7,500 nucleotides of DNA from Bacteroidetes bacterium UBA4408 (GTDB lineage: Bacteria; Bacteroidota; Bacteroidia; UBA4408). The notes under the pieces were generated by a model. That model was not told where the DNA came from. It did not search any database and was given only the letters and a program-made list of their open reading frames with translations. Positions 7,254-7,500 of this stretch are shown here, piece after piece (position 1 is the first letter of the stretch; the number at the start of each line of letters is the position of its first letter). Location: NCBI GenBank assembly GCA_002389785.1, contig DGQS01000240.1:1-7500 (forward strand), given 5' to 3'. Made by a program: the position numbers and the translations under genes.

Positions 7254-7500
7254 TGAAAGCAATAATCTCACACGATATTGACCATATAAGTGTTTCAGAA
7301 CATTTATTGAAGGATACGATTATACCTAAATTTTTAATTCGCAATTTAATTGAATTAGGAACAGGAAAAATTGGTTTAGCGGAATTTGGATTACGACACC
7401 TTGATTTAGTGAAAAACAAGTGGCAGAATATTGAAGAGTTAATCGCCTTTAATAAGCAACATGGCATTCCATCCTCATTTTTTATTGGAGTTCAGAATGG
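7253..7500 (+). CDS. NodB-like polysaccharide deacetylase family protein, 5' part (3' end outside window)
   Basis: The frame is open from GTG 7253 to the window edge and gives 82 residues. The N-terminus reads M/V-K-A-I-I-S-H-D-I-D-H (1-11). H-D-I-D corresponds to NodB motif 1 (T/H-F/x-D-D type), with D8 the expected catalytic base and D10 a metal ligand. HGIPSSFFIG (70-79) matches the 'G-I-P-A-T-F-F' strand after motif 1. Between them is a 50-residue helical insert (IIPKFLIRNLIELG...), which I associate with Bacteroidota deacetylase-like proteins of surface-polysaccharide clusters. No ATG occurs in the visible part, and the first in-frame upstream stop is TAA 7226-7228, so GTG is the only sensible start. 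There is no signal peptide: the catalytic strand starts at residue 3, implying a cytoplasmic enzyme. Motifs 2-5 (including H-x3-H) lie outside, so activity cannot be judged. It may remove an acetyl group from a sugar nucleotide or lipid-linked glycan. Confidence 0.85.
   Translation, partial: MKAIISHDIDHISVSEHLLKDTIIPKFLIRNLIELGTGKIGLAEFGLRHLDLVKNKWQNIEELIAFNKQHGIPSSFFIGVQN

Larger units (their letters stand above)
2..7500 (+). other. Interior of a surface-polysaccharide biosynthesis operon
   Basis: Nine genes, two of them partial, run in the same direction with junctions of +2, -7, -4, -4, +4, -4, +11 and -1 bases. No gap can hold a promoter plus terminator, and I see no stem-loop followed by a T-run at any junction. 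This points to one transcript that begins upstream of base 1 and continues past 7500. Starts are preceded by A-rich stretches rather than GGAGG-like sites, as expected for Bacteroidota. Gene order is aminotransferase, GT2, GT4, RgpF-like, GT2, GT2, GT4, GNAT, deacetylase: sugar-nucleotide synthesis first, assembly next, and modification last. The polymer type (O-antigen, capsule or EPS) cannot be decided without the flippase, polymerase or export genes. Confidence 0.85.

Noticed and set aside
7225..7467. Minus-strand open frame of 80 codons opposite the deacetylase start
   Set aside because: It lies antisense to the clear SHDIDH...IPSSFF coding region, has no recognisable motif, and would break the one-directional operon.
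1..7500. Defence system, mobile element, CRISPR array, RNA gene or other wholly new system
   Set aside because: Every junction is 11 bases or less, all nine genes match glycan-biosynthesis families, and no direct-repeat arrays, transposase motifs, tRNA-like folds or terminal inverted repeats were seen by eye.

Overview
The window is a gene-dense, one-directional piece of a surface-polysaccharide (O-antigen, capsule or exopolysaccharide) biosynthesis cluster. It is AT-rich, roughly one third G+C by eye. The likely source is a member of the Bacteroidota. This is inferred from A-rich rather than Shine-Dalgarno-type leaders, the abundance of AAA/ATT/TTA codons, and the pairing of a FemAB/BioF2-like GNAT protein with a short 'SHDIDH' NodB-like deacetylase, which I associate with Bacteroidota polysaccharide loci. 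No species can be named from the sequence.

Layout, all on the + strand: (1) the 3' part of a DegT/DnrJ/EryC1/StrS PLP-dependent sugar aminotransferase (2-625); (2) a GT2 glycosyltransferase (628-1440); (3) a GT4 glycosyltransferase (1434-2561); (4) an RgpF-like (rhamnan synthesis F family) protein (2558-3418); (5) a second GT2 enzyme (3415-4416); (6) a third GT2 enzyme (4421-5182); (7) a second GT4 enzyme (5179-6273); (8) a FemAB/BioF2-like GNAT acyl- or aminoacyltransferase (6285-7253); (9) the 5' end of a NodB-like polysaccharide deacetylase (7253 to beyond the window). The largest gap between genes is 11 bases. Five of the eight junctions overlap, so there is no room for a separate promoter or terminator and the block is best read as the interior of one long operon.

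How the genes probably work together: the aminotransferase would make an amino-deoxysugar nucleotide. Five recognisable glycosyltransferases plus the RgpF-like protein would assemble a multi-sugar repeat unit on the cytoplasmic face of the inner membrane. The GNAT protein and the deacetylase-like protein would modify the glycan or an intermediate. The initiating phosphoglycosyltransferase, the Wzx flippase, the Wzy polymerase or ABC exporter, and the rest of the nucleotide-sugar genes are not in view.

I see no RNA genes, CRISPR arrays, insertion sequences, long repeats or phage genes, and no candidate for a wholly new type of system. The more notable points are the leaderless, apparently cytoplasmic deacetylase that starts at a GTG sharing one base with the preceding stop, its pairing with the FemAB-like gene, the degenerate nucleotide-binding motif of the 4421-5182 GT2 enzyme, the short RgpF-like protein, and the identical junction octamer at three gene overlaps.
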